Source of the DNA: Phocaeicola abscessus CCUG 55929 | GTDB taxonomy: Bacteria; Bacteroidota; Bacteroidia; Bacteroidales; Bacteroidaceae | Reading direction: 5' to 3' | Assembly (NCBI RefSeq): GCF_000312445.1 | Contig: NZ_HE997184.1 | Coordinates: 71,346 to 135,345, forward strand | DNA: 64,000 nt | Part shown: in pieces, positions 31,796-42,124 of the stretch | Numbering within the stretch: the first letter of the stretch is position 1 | How the letters are laid out: each line of letters starts with the position of its first letter | Program-made: the position numbers and the translations under genes | The notes under the pieces: generated by a model | What the model was told of the DNA's origin: nothing | Database searches by the model: none | What the model saw: only the letters and a program-made list of their open reading frames with translations

Positions 31796-32563
31796 ATGGG
31801 AAAAGTTATTGCTTTAGCCAATCAGAAAGGAGGTGTGGGTAAAACAACCACTACCATCAACCTGGCTGCATCATTAGCCACATTGGAAAAGAAAGTATTG
31901 GTCGTCGATGCAGACCCTCAGGCGAATGCGTCTTCCGGTTTAGGCGTAAATATCAAGGAAGTAGAAACTTCCATTTACGAATGCCTTATCAATCACGTAG
32001 CTATTCACGAAGCGATCTATACCACAGACATCGACGGATTGGACATCGTTCCCTCGCATATCGACTTGGTGGGGGCAGAAATAGAAATGTTGAACTTGGA
32101 TCACCGGGAAAAGATCATGAAAAAGGTCATCGCCCCGATGATTAAAGACTACGATTATATACTCATCGACTGTTCTCCCTCCTTGGGGTTGATCACAATC
32201 AATTCGTTGACTGCCGCGGATTCCGTCATAATCCCCGTTCAATGCGAATACTTCGCCTTGGAAGGCATCAGCAAATTACTGAATACGATCAAGATTATTA
32301 AATCGAAACTAAACCCGTCCTTGCAGATCGAAGGATTCCTCTTGACCATGTTCGATTCTCGATTGCGCTTGGCCAATCAAATATACGACGAAGTGAAACG
32401 ACATTTTCAGGAATTGGTATTCAAAACCATCATCCAACGGAACGTAAAGCTGAGCGAAGCTCCGAGTCATGGCATCCCCGCGATATTGTACGATGCCGAT
32501 TCTACCGGAGCGAGAAATTATCTGACTTTGGCAAAAGAACTCATAGAACGAAACAGGAGATAA
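31796..32563 (+). CDS. parA: Chromosome partitioning ATPase ParA
   Basis: Soj/ParA-type ATPase (255 aa) that separates newly replicated origins with ParB. Deviant Walker A KGGVGKTTTT with the signature lysine Lys11 and Lys16, Walker A' region VDADPQANASSGLG (~39-52), and Walker B ILIDCSPSLG. It begins a four-gene run: parB (1-nt gap), a DUF5683 protein and a lytic transglycosylase. Chromosomal rather than plasmid type, judging by length and neighbours. No perfect parS was found in the window. Confidence 0.94.
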   Translation: MGKVIALANQKGGVGKTTTTINLAASLATLEKKVLVVDADPQANASSGLGVNIKEVETSIYECLINHVAIHEAIYTTDIDGLDIVPSHIDLVGAEIEMLNLDHREKIMKKVIAPMIKDYDYILIDCSPSLGLITINSLTAADSVIIPVQCEYFALEGISKLLNTIKIIKSKLNPSLQIEGFLLTMFDSRLRLANQIYDEVKRHFQELVFKTIIQRNVKLSEAPSHGIPAILYDADSTGARNYLTLAKELIERNRR

Positions 32564-32564
32564 T

Positions 32565-33449
32565 ATGGTAGTACAGAAGAAATTCGCTTTAGGACGCGGT
32601 TTGGACGCACTTATTTCTACCGACGAAGTAAAGACGTCGGGGTCTTCTTCCATCAATGAGATAGAATTAAGCAAAATATCCGTCAATCCGAACCAACCGC
32701 GACGGGAGTTCGACCCGGTGGGGCTCCAGGAATTGGCCGACTCGATCGTTGAAATCGGCATCATCCAGCCGATTACGTTACGGCAGTTGAATGAAAACTC
32801 ATATCAGATTATCGCCGGTGAACGTCGCTACCGCGCTTCCATCCAGGCAGGATTGAAAACGATTCCAGCTTACATTCGGACCGCAGACGACGAAAACGTC
32901 ATGGAAATGGCACTCATCGAGAACATTCAACGGGAAGATCTGAACTCGCTTGAGATTGCATTAGCCTACCAGCACCTACTGGAACAGTATGAACTCACTC
33001 AAGAACGACTGAGCGAACGCGTGGGAAAAAATCGTACGACCATAGCCAATTACTTGCGCTTACTAAAACTCCCCGCGCAAATTCAGGTCGCCTTGAAAAA
33101 CCGGCTGATAGACATGGGACACGCGAGAGCATTACTGGCGTTGGATAATCCGAAACAACAAATCCGAATCTTCAAGGAAATACAGGAGCAAGGGTACTCC
33201 GTCCGGAAAGTCGAAGAGATTGTAAAAATGCTTTCTCAAGGTAGAAAAGAAAAACAGAACAATATGCTGAAAAAAACAAAGCTGACGGAAGAATATCTAC
33301 TTTTGCAAAAACAGCTCTCTGGTTTCTTCGGCTCAAAAGTCAGATTGTCCTATAGTTCAAAAGGAAAAGGAAAGATCAGCATTCCGTTTGACAATGAGGA
33401 AGATTTGGAACGGATCGTCGAAATTTTCGATACCTTGAAAAAGAAATAA
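32565..33449 (+). CDS. parB: Chromosome partitioning protein ParB
   Basis: Spo0J-type CTP-dependent DNA clamp, 294 aa. Seen: LGRGLDALI near the start (ParA-contact region), NPNQPRREFD (~46-55), the CTP/nuclease-fold motif GERRYRAS (~85-92) and ENIQREDLNSLE (~109-120), then a helix-turn-helix region (~125-175). The C-terminal ~60 residues fit the dimerisation domain. It starts 1 nt after parA. Confidence 0.94.
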   Translation: MVVQKKFALGRGLDALISTDEVKTSGSSSINEIELSKISVNPNQPRREFDPVGLQELADSIVEIGIIQPITLRQLNENSYQIIAGERRYRASIQAGLKTIPAYIRTADDENVMEMALIENIQREDLNSLEIALAYQHLLEQYELTQERLSERVGKNRTTIANYLRLLKLPAQIQVALKNRLIDMGHARALLALDNPKQQIRIFKEIQEQGYSVRKVEEIVKMLSQGRKEKQNNMLKKTKLTEEYLLLQKQLSGFFGSKVRLSYSSKGKGKISIPFDNEEDLERIVEIFDTLKKK

Positions 33450-33452
33450 GAC

Positions 33453-34265
33453 TTGGAAAGATATAATTCCATATTTCAACTTATAGCAATACTCTTTCTG
33501 ACCCTATTCGGATTGGACAATACGAACATATATGCTCAAAACGCACGCATACGGCGCACGCAAACTCCTCAAAATGACACGCTCGCTATCCGACCGAACG
33601 CAGCCGACACGATGAAAATGGATGTGATCGCTCCCGATCATATGACCGATAGCATTACCCAGACCAAGCTGGCTACCACAGAAAAGCTCTCCGCTCCTGC
33701 AAATACCACCCTATTGAGCCGACAACGGGATTCTCTCTACAACAACGCGGCCTCCTCATCTCTGAAAAAACGCTTTATCCCCGATGCTAAAAAGGCAACC
33801 TGGACAGCGATAGTATTTCCCGGAGGAGGACAAATCTACAATCGCAAATACTGGAAATTGCCCATTTTCTACGGGGGCTTCGTAGGCTGCGCTTATGCTT
33901 TACATTGGTGCAATAATATGTATAAAGATTACAAACAAGCCTACATCGACATCATGGACGACGACCCCAATACCAGAAGCTATGAAAATTTTTTACCTCC
34001 TAATTACGACATCACCGGGCAGGAAGCACAATTTCAAGAACGTTTCAAGAAAAAGAAAGATATCTTTCGCCGGCAACGGGATTTGAGCATTTTCGCTTTC
34101 ATCGGCGTTTACGTCCTATCCATCATCGATGCGTATGTGGACGCAGAATTATCCGACTTCGACATATCCCATGATTTAGGATTGAAGATAGAACCGACTT
34201 TAATCAATCACAGCTACGGCAATACCTCGCACAGCATCGGTTTGCAATGTAGCATTAAATTTTAG
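33453..34265 (+). CDS. Exported DUF5683-type protein, TTG start
   Basis: A 270-aa protein of unknown function. A TTG start 3 nt after the parB stop gives a good signal peptide (hydrophobic FQLIAILFLTLFGL, likely cleavage after IYA near residue 28); the first downstream ATG would lose it. Middle region low-complexity (Thr/Asp-rich), then the conserved Bacteroidetes block KKATWTAIVFPGGGQIYN (~107-124) with a hydrophobic helix, and another membrane helix near 210-228. The pattern fits DUF5683. It sits between parB and a lytic transglycosylase, a common order in Bacteroidetes, suggesting an envelope role. Confidence 0.75.
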   Translation: MERYNSIFQLIAILFLTLFGLDNTNIYAQNARIRRTQTPQNDTLAIRPNAADTMKMDVIAPDHMTDSITQTKLATTEKLSAPANTTLLSRQRDSLYNNAASSSLKKRFIPDAKKATWTAIVFPGGGQIYNRKYWKLPIFYGGFVGCAYALHWCNNMYKDYKQAYIDIMDDDPNTRSYENFLPPNYDITGQEAQFQERFKKKKDIFRRQRDLSIFAFIGVYVLSIIDAYVDAELSDFDISHDLGLKIEPTLINHSYGNTSHSIGLQCSIKF

Positions 34266-34274
34266 AGATTTACC

Positions 34275-35552
34275 ATGAAACAACTTCTATTCGTACTGTT
34301 CGCCTTATCGGTCGCACGGAGCGTCCAAGCTCAAAACACCACCATTACAGTCCATTCTCAAACAACGGGAAAAGAAGAAATCATCGATATCCCGGAAAGT
34401 CTGCAAAAAGATCTGGATACCAAACTCTTGAATTGGCAACTGAAAAACTATGTGAATGCCGACGAAAGCTGTAAGACGACATCGACCAACCCGACGGTCG
34501 ACGATTCTATCCTGATCGATCGCCTCTCCCGCATCCCGTCCGTCATCGAAATGCCGTTCAACGAAGCCGTCAGGAAATTCATCGACTTATACGCTATCTC
34601 GCTAAGAACGAAAGTATCCTATCTGTTGGCAGCCACCAACTTTTATATCCCGATGTTCGAAGAAGTTTTGGATCTGTACAACCTGCCTCTCGAGCTGAAA
34701 TACCTTCCCATCATCGAATCGGCATTGAATCCGAACGCCATTTCCAGACAGGGAGCCGCAGGTTTGTGGCAATTCATGTTATCCACAGGCAAACTCTACG
34801 ACTTAAAGACGAACAGTTTATTGGACGAACGACAAGATCCCATAAAATCGACTTGGGCCGCAGCGCGTTACCTGAAAGACCTCTATGATATCTACCAAGA
34901 TTGGAATCTGGTTTTAGCCGCATATAATGCCGGGCCCGGAACCATCAACAAAGCCATCAAACGTTCGGGAGGAGCGACCGATTATTGGGAACTCTATCCG
35001 TACCTCCCCAAAGAGACCAGGGGCTATGTGCCGGCCTTCATTGCCGCGAACTACATCATGACTTATTACTGCGAACACGGTATCTGTCCGATGGAAGCGG
35101 AATTGCCTACCTCCACCGATACCATCATGGTCGACAGAGACATTCACTTACGCCAAATCGCGGAAATCTGCCATATCGACATCGACGAACTCAGAGGCCT
35201 GAACCCGCAATATCGCCGAGACATTATTCCGGGCAAGAGCGAATGGTGCGCATTGCGACTGCCTAACACCTTCACCAGCTGCTTCATAGAAAAACAAGAC
35301 AGCATCGCGGCCTATCAAGCAGACAAATATTTAAGCAAACGACAAACCGTCGCCGTTCAGGAACAAAGCAAAAGAGGAAGGAACAAAGATAGATCTGCTT
35401 CCAACCCGGATGCCCAATATTATAAAGTCCGCAAAGGTGACACCCTGGGCGGGATTGCCGATAAATACCGTACTACCGTCGCACAATTGCGCAAGCTGAA
35501 CGGCATCAAAGGGAACAACATCGTCGCAGGCAAGTCTATCAGAGTAAAATAA
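34275..35552 (+). CDS. Membrane-bound lytic transglycosylase, MltD-like, with LysM
   Basis: Periplasmic peptidoglycan-cleaving enzyme of 425 aa. Signal peptide to about residue 20 (ARSVQAQ). Goose-type lysozyme/SLT domain ~95-270 with the catalytic Glu in IIESALNPNAISRQGAAGLWQFM (split here as the SLT motif ESALNP and GAAGLWQFM), AAYNAGPG (~215) and YVPAFIAANYIM. A C-terminal LysM (~380-424, YKVRKGDTLGGIADKY) binds glycan. MltD proteins often have more LysM copies; one clear copy is seen here. Co-directional with parAB and only 9 nt after the DUF5683 gene. Confidence 0.9.
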   Translation: MKQLLFVLFALSVARSVQAQNTTITVHSQTTGKEEIIDIPESLQKDLDTKLLNWQLKNYVNADESCKTTSTNPTVDDSILIDRLSRIPSVIEMPFNEAVRKFIDLYAISLRTKVSYLLAATNFYIPMFEEVLDLYNLPLELKYLPIIESALNPNAISRQGAAGLWQFMLSTGKLYDLKTNSLLDERQDPIKSTWAAARYLKDLYDIYQDWNLVLAAYNAGPGTINKAIKRSGGATDYWELYPYLPKETRGYVPAFIAANYIMTYYCEHGICPMEAELPTSTDTIMVDRDIHLRQIAEICHIDIDELRGLNPQYRRDIIPGKSEWCALRLPNTFTSCFIEKQDSIAAYQADKYLSKRQTVAVQEQSKRGRNKDRSASNPDAQYYKVRKGDTLGGIADKYRTTVAQLRKLNGIKGNNIVAGKSIRVK

Positions 35553-35602
35553 TTCTTAAAAGAATAAGGAGGGAAAGCGCTTGCACCCACCCGTTTTTTC
35601 TT

Positions 35603-35610
35603 TACTTTTG
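35603..35610 (+). promoter_or_regulatory. -7 box of the rel gene
   Basis: TACTTTTG, exact TAnnTTTG, with CTTG (35580-35583) 19 nt upstream as a weak -33. Because transcription would begin near 35617, the TTG start at 35581 is excluded and the ATG at 35635 is favoured. Confidence 0.65.
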
Positions 35611-35634
35611 CAACGATCATTAGAGAATAAGGAA

Positions 35635-37917
35635 ATGCCCTCGGAAGCGAAAATACAGGAACAGCTGGAAGACAAGATGATAAACGACGCCTTCCAAGAA
35701 CTGTTAAATGCCTATCTGGCTACCAAGCATCGGAAAAGAACAGAAATCATTACAAAAGCGTTCAGCTTCGCCAAGCAAGCCCACAAAGGCGTACGCCGTC
35801 GCTCGGGTGAACCGTATATCATGCATCCTATCGCCGTGGCCAAAATCGTGTGTACAGAAATAGGCTTAGGCTCGACTTCCATCTGTTCGGCCCTACTCCA
35901 CGATGTGGTCGAAGATACAGATTATACGGTAGAAGATATCGAAAACCTCTTCGGCCCCAAGATCGCACAGATTGTCGACGGATTGACAAAAATTTCCGGA
36001 GGCATCTTCGGAGACCGCGTCTCCGCCCAAACTGAGAACTTCAAGAAATTACTGCTCACCATGAGCGACGATATTCGGGTCATTCTCATCAAGATGGCCG
36101 ACCGTCTGCACAACATGCGTACCTTGGGCTCCATGCTCCCGAGCAAGCAATATAAAATTGCGGGAGAAACGCTCTACATCTATGCACCGCTCGCAAACCG
36201 CTTAGGCCTCAACAAAATAAAAACGGAACTGGAAGACTTGAGCTTCAGGTATGAGCATCCCGAAACATACAAGGAAATTCAGCATAAACTGAAAGAAACC
36301 CAAGCCGAACGCGAGAAACTGTTCGACAACTTTACCGCTCCCATCAGGGAACAATTGGATAAAATAGGTATCAAATACCGCATCGTCGCCCGCATCAAAA
36401 CTCCCTACTCCATCTGGAACAAGATGCAGACCAAACATGTCAGCTTTGAAGAAATTTACGATATCTTAGCCGTCCGCATCATCTTCACGCCCAAGGATAT
36501 CGAAGAGGAGATCAACGAATGTTTCAATATCTACGTCAATATTACCAAAATATACAAGCCGCACCCCGACAGGTTACGCGACTGGGTAAGTCATCCCAAA
36601 TCGAACGGATATCAGGCTTTACATGTCACCCTGATGAGCAATAAGGGGCAATGGATAGAAGTCCAGATTCGCAGCGAAAGGATGAACGACGTAGCCGAAC
36701 AAGGATTCGCCGCACACTGGAAATACAAGGAAGGCGGCTATACAGAAGATCAGGGAGAATTAGACAAATGGCTGCATACCATTAAAGAAATCTTGGACGA
36801 TCCGCAACCTGACGCCATGGACTTTTTAGATACCATCAAGCTCAATCTGTTCGCTTCGGAAATTTTCGTATTCACTCCTAAAGGCGAACTGAAAACCATG
36901 CCACAGAATTGTACGGCCTTAGATTTCGCTTTTTCCATCCATACCTTTTTAGGAAGTCACTGTATTGGGGCCAAGGTAAACCACAAGCTGGTACCCATGA
37001 GCTATAAACTCAAGAGCGGCGACCAAGTGGAGATTCTTACCTCCAATTCGCAGCACGTGCAACCCTCGTGGATCAACTTCGCCACCACAGCCAAAGCCAA
37101 GTCGAAGATACTGGCGATCCTGCGAAGAGAACAAAGAAGCGCGCAACAAGACGGCGAAGAGATGCTTCAGGAATTCTTCGACGAAACCGAAATAGAAAAC
37201 ACCTCAACCAACATTAAGAAGTTGTGCGATTTCCATCGATTGGATACGCCGGAAGAACTTTTTGCCGCCATTGGCAGAAAAGACATTGTACTTGGCGAGA
37301 ACGACAAAAATGAATTAAAAGAAAAATCGTCGGGGAAGAACTGGAAAAAATACATCACTTTCGCCTTCGGCAACAAATCGAATAAGAATGGGAAAAAAGT
37401 TGAAGAGGAGAAAGCAGAAGCAACCGTCTCCAAGATCGACAACAAGCAAATCATCACGCTCACCGAAGACGACGATATCCAGAAGAATTATATCATCGCA
37501 AACTGTTGCAAACCGATTCCCGGCGACGATGTACTCGGTTTTATCGACGATAAGAATCACATCGTTATCCATAAGCGGCAATGCCCCGTGGCGACCAAGC
37601 TGAAAAGCGGCTACGGCAACCGGCTCTTGGCGGTAAATTGGGAACCCGGAAAGTCGGTCTATTTCTCGGTATTCCTATACATCAAAGGAATCGATCGGAT
37701 CGGTGTGCTCAACAGAGTCACCCAACTCATTTCCGATCGGTTGAACGTAAACATCCATCGGCTGACCATCCACACGAACGACGGAATTTTCGAAGGACGC
37801 ATCGAATTGTTCGTCCACGATGTCAACGATGTAAAAATCATCCTATCTACGCTAAAAAAGATTGCGGAAATAAAGACCGTCACCCGCATCGATCAGTTCG
37901 ATGCCGTTCCGACCTGA
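35635..37917 (+). CDS. Bifunctional (p)ppGpp synthetase/hydrolase (Rel/SpoT type)
   Basis: Long RSH enzyme of 760 aa controlling the stringent response. HD hydrolase domain intact (HPIAVAKI near 64, ALLHDVVED near 88), synthetase domain with YDILAVRIIF and SNGYQALHVTL (~275-345), TGS domain (FVFTPKGELKTMP, ~405) and a C-terminal ACT domain (~680-760). Cys-rich NCCKPIPGDDVLGF (~620) is the conserved zinc-finger/CC region. Both active sites look complete, so it can make and degrade the alarmone. Its TGA abuts the stop of the convergent MerR-like gene. Confidence 0.95.
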   Translation: MPSEAKIQEQLEDKMINDAFQELLNAYLATKHRKRTEIITKAFSFAKQAHKGVRRRSGEPYIMHPIAVAKIVCTEIGLGSTSICSALLHDVVEDTDYTVEDIENLFGPKIAQIVDGLTKISGGIFGDRVSAQTENFKKLLLTMSDDIRVILIKMADRLHNMRTLGSMLPSKQYKIAGETLYIYAPLANRLGLNKIKTELEDLSFRYEHPETYKEIQHKLKETQAEREKLFDNFTAPIREQLDKIGIKYRIVARIKTPYSIWNKMQTKHVSFEEIYDILAVRIIFTPKDIEEEINECFNIYVNITKIYKPHPDRLRDWVSHPKSNGYQALHVTLMSNKGQWIEVQIRSERMNDVAEQGFAAHWKYKEGGYTEDQGELDKWLHTIKEILDDPQPDAMDFLDTIKLNLFASEIFVFTPKGELKTMPQNCTALDFAFSIHTFLGSHCIGAKVNHKLVPMSYKLKSGDQVEILTSNSQHVQPSWINFATTAKAKSKILAILRREQRSAQQDGEEMLQEFFDETEIENTSTNIKKLCDFHRLDTPEELFAAIGRKDIVLGENDKNELKEKSSGKNWKKYITFAFGNKSNKNGKKVEEEKAEATVSKIDNKQIITLTEDDDIQKNYIIANCCKPIPGDDVLGFIDDKNHIVIHKRQCPVATKLKSGYGNRLLAVNWEPGKSVYFSVFLYIKGIDRIGVLNRVTQLISDRLNVNIHRLTIHTNDGIFEGRIELFVHDVNDVKIILSTLKKIAEIKTVTRIDQFDAVPT

Positions 37918-38268
37918 TCAGGTGAGATAGTCCAACTCTCTTCTCATCGATTCCAGCTCCACCTTTATATTTTTCAATCGGTCGACGATTTCGGCTGTCC
38001 GGGCGGTAGCCTCCCTATTCGTTTTCAACCGTTTGCGAGCGCCTTCGAGAGTCATGCCGCATTCTTTCACCAAGTGATAAATCAAGCGGATGTTTTCTAT
38101 ATCTTCCCTTCGGTACTGCCGAACATTCCCTCCGGCTTTTTTAGGCGATATCATCGTCGGGAATTCCTTTTCCCAGTACCGCAACAGCGACTCGTTCACT
38201 TTCAACATATCGGCGACCTCGCCGATAGCGTAATATCTCTTCAAATCCTTATCAAGATTCAATACCAT
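37918..38268 (-). CDS. MerR-family transcriptional regulator
   Basis: A 116-aa protein with an N-terminal winged helix (YYAIGEVADMLKVNESLLRY, ~12-31; then WEKEF and GNVRQYRREDIENI) and a short C-terminal dimerisation helix. No cysteine-based metal-binding loop or ligand domain, so it belongs to the short MerR group seen beside envelope genes in Bacteroidetes. It begins 13 nt after the M23 peptidase gene, so they form one unit. The 14-bp inverted repeat over the shared promoter could be its operator, but that is a guess. Confidence 0.85.
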   Translation of the reverse strand: MVLNLDKDLKRYYAIGEVADMLKVNESLLRYWEKEFPTMISPKKAGGNVRQYRREDIENIRLIYHLVKECGMTLEGARKRLKTNREATARTAEIVDRLKNIKVELESMRRELDYLT

Positions 38269-38281
38269 ATGACCTCTTTCC

Positions 38282-39250
38282 TTAATCGAACACCTTTCCG
38301 TGATTCGCCGCTATTTGAATCATCTTATCGTAATCGTCTGCATTCAAATCCATGAAATAGTAATTGACGGGATTCACGATTTTACCTTTCGCACGCACTT
38401 CATAATGCAGATGAGGTCCCGTACTTTTCCCCGTATTCCCCACCTGCCCGATGATCTGTCCGCGCAATACCTGCTGTCCAACCCGCACTTTGATTGCGCT
38501 CAGATGAGCGTACCACGTCACGTATCCAAATCCGTGATCGATCTGCACTAAATTGCCGTATCCGCTCTTTCTCCCGGCGCCTATCACGTGTCCGTTCCCC
38601 GTAGCATATACCGGCGTGCCGATATGAGCGGAGAAGTCCATCCCGGCATGGAACTTTTGCGTTTGATAGACAGGATCTATCCGCATTCCGTAGCCGGAGG
38701 CCGTCATCTTCAAGTCCTTATTCGATACGGGCTGAATAGCGGGGATGCACTTCAACATCTCGTCGTGGTTCTTACACAATTCCATCACTTCGTCGAACGA
38801 CTTGGATTGAATATACAGTTGGCGGTTAAGCATATCCATCTTCATGGTGGTATGGATCACCAGTTCCGAATTCGCCATATCCAACAGCTGTTCATACCTG
38901 TTGGTCCCCCCATAACCGGCTCGGCGAACGGCTTCCGACACCGGTTCAGCCATCAACATCATCCGGTACAGGTTATCATCTCGTTGCTGAACATCCTGCA
39001 TGATCTCCAACGATTCGTCCAAGCGATGCGACAAGACATGATACTGCGCCAACAGTCTCGCATTTTCTATTCGAAGTTCTTTCTCTGACGGAGAGCCGAA
39101 AATGAGCAACAACAATAAAAAGAAACCGGCCCCCAACCCCATGCCTACGAATAATCGGCGGGCATAACTCAGCGCCCGCTGCCGAATAGTAGGATAAATG
39201 CGATCGAAAGTCCGTGTTTGCGGATTATATATGTAATAGACCTTTCGCAT
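38282..39250 (-). CDS. M23-family peptidoglycan endopeptidase, membrane-anchored
   Basis: A 322-aa LytM/lysostaphin-type protein. One membrane helix (~34-51, LFVGMGLGAGFFLLLLLIF), a coiled-coil segment (~55-95), then the peptidase domain (~178-295) with the zinc and catalytic residues His201, Asp205, His249 and His280/His282 in GPHLHYEV. As all ligands are present it is probably an active endopeptidase rather than an EnvC-type activator. Followed by the MerR-like gene. Exact-consensus promoter at 39310-39340. Confidence 0.92.
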   Translation of the reverse strand: MRKVYYIYNPQTRTFDRIYPTIRQRALSYARRLFVGMGLGAGFFLLLLLIFGSPSEKELRIENARLLAQYHVLSHRLDESLEIMQDVQQRDDNLYRMMLMAEPVSEAVRRAGYGGTNRYEQLLDMANSELVIHTTMKMDMLNRQLYIQSKSFDEVMELCKNHDEMLKCIPAIQPVSNKDLKMTASGYGMRIDPVYQTQKFHAGMDFSAHIGTPVYATGNGHVIGAGRKSGYGNLVQIDHGFGYVTWYAHLSAIKVRVGQQVLRGQIIGQVGNTGKSTGPHLHYEVRAKGKIVNPVNYYFMDLNADDYDKMIQIAANHGKVFD

Positions 39251-39258
39251 CAGCGTTC

Positions 39259-39316
39259 ATTTTTGTCGTTAACCAGTGTGTACTCGAAGAATTTCATCAA
39301 TCTTAACGACAAAAAT
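39259..39316. repeat. 14-bp perfect inverted repeat over the M23/alaS promoter region
   Basis: ATTTTTGTCGTTAA (39259-39272) and TTAACGACAAAAAT (39303-39316), separated by 30 nt. The right arm covers almost all of the M23 -7 box and its start point; the left arm lies in the M23 leader just before the ATG. Could be an operator pair or a long-loop RNA hairpin. Confidence 0.75.
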
Positions 39317-39340
39317 AATAAAACCGATTATCTTTGCAAA
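39310..39340 (-). promoter_or_regulatory. Promoter of the M23-MerR operon
   Basis: Minus strand: TTTG (39340-39337), a 19-nt spacer, TATTTTTG (39317-39310), both exact. Interleaved with the alaS -7 box. Confidence 0.8.
39329..39336 (+). promoter_or_regulatory. -7 box of alaS
   Basis: TATCTTTG, exact consensus, 42 nt before the alaS ATG, lying within the spacer of the opposing M23 promoter, so RNA polymerase cannot occupy both at once. Confidence 0.65.
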
Positions 39341-39378
39341 ATCATTTTTCGGAATATTAACTACAGACAGATAGCGAA

Positions 39379-41997
39379 ATGATGACAGCTAACGAAATCA
39401 GAGAATCATTTAAAAATTTTTATCGTTCCAAGGGACATCAGATCGTTCCTTCGGCCCCAATGGTCGTAAAGGACGACCCGACCCTAATGTTTACGAACGC
39501 CGGCATGAACCAGTGGAAAGATATTATTCTGGGCAATCACCCCGCCAAGTATAAAAGAGTGGCGGACTCGCAAAAATGCTTGCGCGTGAGCGGCAAACAC
39601 AACGACTTGGAAGAAGTGGGTCACGATACGTACCACCATACCATGTTCGAGATGTTAGGAAACTGGAGCTTCGGTGACTATTTTAAAGAAGGTGCGATCG
39701 ACTTCGCCTGGGAATATTTGGTGGAGGTGTTGCACGTAGATCCGAACGATCTCTACGTTACCGTTTTCGAAGGCTCCCCCTCCGAAAATATTCCACGCGA
39801 TGAGGAGGCGGCACGCTATTGGAGCAAGCACCTTCCCGCCGATCACATCATCGATGGGAACAAACACGATAATTTCTGGGAGATGGGAGACACGGGCCCC
39901 TGCGGACCGTGTTCCGAAATCCATGTCGACTCTCGCACACCGGCAGAAAAGGCACAGGTCCCCGGCCGGGAAAAGGTGAACAAAGATGATCCGCAAGTCA
40001 TCGAGATATGGAACATTGTGTTCATGCAATTCAACCGGAAGGCCGACGGATCGCTCGAACCGCTTCCGATGCATGTCATCGATACGGGGATGGGCTTCGA
40101 ACGCTTGGTTCGCATGCTGCAAGGCAAACATTCCAACTATGATACCGACCTTTTTCAGCCGATGCTCAGGGCGATCGGAGCACTGTCGGGGAAAAGATAC
40201 GGCGACGGCGAAAAAACGGATATCGCCATGCGGGTCGTGGCCGACCACATCCGCACCATCGCTTTCTCCATCGCCGACGGGCAGTTGCCGGGGAATGCCA
40301 AGGCTGGCTACGTCATTCGTCGCATTTTGCGCCGCGCCGTCCGCTATGCCTATACATTCCTCAACCAGAAGCAGGCATTTCTGTATAAGCTCGTCCCCGT
40401 CCTAATCGCAGACATGGGGGGAGCATATCCGGAGTTGAAAAAGCAGGAACGGCTGATAGAGAAAGTCATCGAAGAAGAGGAAGAAGCCTTCCTCCGCACC
40501 TTGGACACCGGCATCCGCCTGTTGGAAAAGATGATGACCGAAACCCGAGCCGTCGGCAAACGGGAAATCAGCGGTACAGACGCTTTTACGCTGTACGATA
40601 CTTTCGGTTTCCCCTTAGACCTAACGGAACTCATCCTTCGGGAAAATGGCATGACAGTCGACGAAAGTGCATTCGATGCGGAAATGCAAAAACAGAAACA
40701 GCGCGCTCGCCATGCCGCCACCATCGAAACGGGCGACTGGGTAATTGTGCGGGAGGGGGAAACGAATTTCGTCGGTTACGACACCACCGAATGCGAGACG
40801 AGCATCCTCCGGTACCGTGAAGTAGTGCAAAAGAAACAAACCTTCTACCAAATTGTCCTGAAAGAGACGCCTTTCTATGCGGAAAGCGGCGGACAAGTGG
40901 GCGATACAGGCGTGTTGAAAAACGCCGACGAAACGATCGAAATCATCGATACAAAAAAAGAAAACGACTTGCCCATTCACCTCACCCAAAAACTGCCCGC
41001 ACACATAGCGGCGACGTTCGTCGCCTGCGTGGACGAAAAGAAACGGGCGGCCTGTGCGGCGAACCATTCCTGTACGCACCTGTTCGACTTTGCCCTGCGC
41101 AGTGTATTGGGCAACCATGTGGAGCAGAAGGGCTCATTAGTAACATCGGAAGGACTGCGTTTCGACTTCTCCCATTTCCAAAAGGTAACCGATGAACAAC
41201 TGCGCGAAGTCGAACACATCGTCAATGCCCTAATCCGGGACGACATCCCACTGGAGGAGCATCGCCACATGCCCATCGACGAGGCGAAGCGACTGGGAGC
41301 GATCGCCCTCTTCGGGGAAAAATACGGCGATGAGGTCCGGGTGGTTAAATTTGGGCCCTCCGTCGAATTCTGCGGTGGCACGCACGTCACGGCCACAGGG
41401 AAAATAGGAATGGCGCGTATCGCCAGCGAAAGTTCCGTCGCTGCGGGAGTCCGCCGAATCGAAGCCATCACGGGCGAAAAGGTAGAAGAATGGATGAATA
41501 CGATACAGGACGTGCTGAACGGCGTGAGAACCTTGTTCAACCATGCACCGGATCTGCAAAGCGCCATCAAAAAACACATTGAAGAGAACGCCGAACTGAA
41601 AAAGCAAGTGGAAGACTTCCTCAAAGAAAAGACGGCGCTCGTCAAGGCCAAACTCCTGGCCAATGCTGTCGAGAAAAACGGAGTAAAAGTAATCAGCACC
41701 ATTTTGCCCGTCCCGCCTGCCGTGGCCAAGGACATCGCTTTCCAGCTAAAAGGTGAAATCGCCTCCGATCTATTCGTCGTGATCGGCAGTATCGAAAATG
41801 AACGTCCCACACTGACGGTCATGATCAGCGAGGACTTGGTAAAGGGCGGATTGGACGCTGGTCGATTGGTTCGAGAGGCTGCTACGCTAATACAAGGTGG
41901 CGGAGGCGGGCAGCCGCACTTCGCCACGGCCGGCGGCAAGCTGGCGGACGGTTTAAGCATGGCCATCGACAAAGTGCTGGCATTAGCGAATCTGTAA
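39379..41997 (+). CDS. alaS: Alanine--tRNA ligase
   Basis: Class II synthetase of 872 aa charging tRNA-Ala and editing mischarged Ser/Gly. Catalytic core ([16 protein letters not shown] ~35-50, GCGPCSEIH-type motif read as [12 protein letters not shown] ~173-184), editing domain with zinc ligands in [12 protein letters not shown] (~564) and [12 protein letters not shown] (~663-674), and the C-terminal [15 protein letters not shown] (~844-858). Start may be either of two adjacent ATG codons. Length is standard. Confidence 0.97.
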   Translation: MMTANEIRESFKNFYRSKGHQIVPSAPMVVKDDPTLMFTNAGMNQWKDIILGNHPAKYKRVADSQKCLRVSGKHNDLEEVGHDTYHHTMFEMLGNWSFGDYFKEGAIDFAWEYLVEVLHVDPNDLYVTVFEGSPSENIPRDEEAARYWSKHLPADHIIDGNKHDNFWEMGDTGPCGPCSEIHVDSRTPAEKAQVPGREKVNKDDPQVIEIWNIVFMQFNRKADGSLEPLPMHVIDTGMGFERLVRMLQGKHSNYDTDLFQPMLRAIGALSGKRYGDGEKTDIAMRVVADHIRTIAFSIADGQLPGNAKAGYVIRRILRRAVRYAYTFLNQKQAFLYKLVPVLIADMGGAYPELKKQERLIEKVIEEEEEAFLRTLDTGIRLLEKMMTETRAVGKREISGTDAFTLYDTFGFPLDLTELILRENGMTVDESAFDAEMQKQKQRARHAATIETGDWVIVREGETNFVGYDTTECETSILRYREVVQKKQTFYQIVLKETPFYAESGGQVGDTGVLKNADETIEIIDTKKENDLPIHLTQKLPAHIAATFVACVDEKKRAACAANHSCTHLFDFALRSVLGNHVEQKGSLVTSEGLRFDFSHFQKVTDEQLREVEHIVNALIRDDIPLEEHRHMPIDEAKRLGAIALFGEKYGDEVRVVKFGPSVEFCGGTHVTATGKIGMARIASESSVAAGVRRIEAITGEKVEEWMNTIQDVLNGVRTLFNHAPDLQSAIKKHIEENAELKKQVEDFLKEKTALVKAKLLANAVEKNGVKVISTILPVPPAVAKDIAFQLKGEIASDLFVVIGSIENERPTLTVMISEDLVKGGLDAGRLVREAATLIQGGGGGQPHFATAGGKLADGLSMAIDKVLALANL

Positions 41998-42124
41998 ACT
42001 GTTGAAACGCCTTTGCCACTCAGAAGAGAAGCTTTTATTTTGACATACCCTTTTTTAGCCGATACGACAGTCAAAAAGACCTCTCTCGATGAAAAAGAGC
42101 ACCAACTCCGTCAACTTTGTATCG

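Noticed and set aside
35581-35634. TTG start giving an 18-residue longer Rel protein
   Set aside because: The -7 box at 35603-35610 lies inside that extension, so it would not be transcribed.
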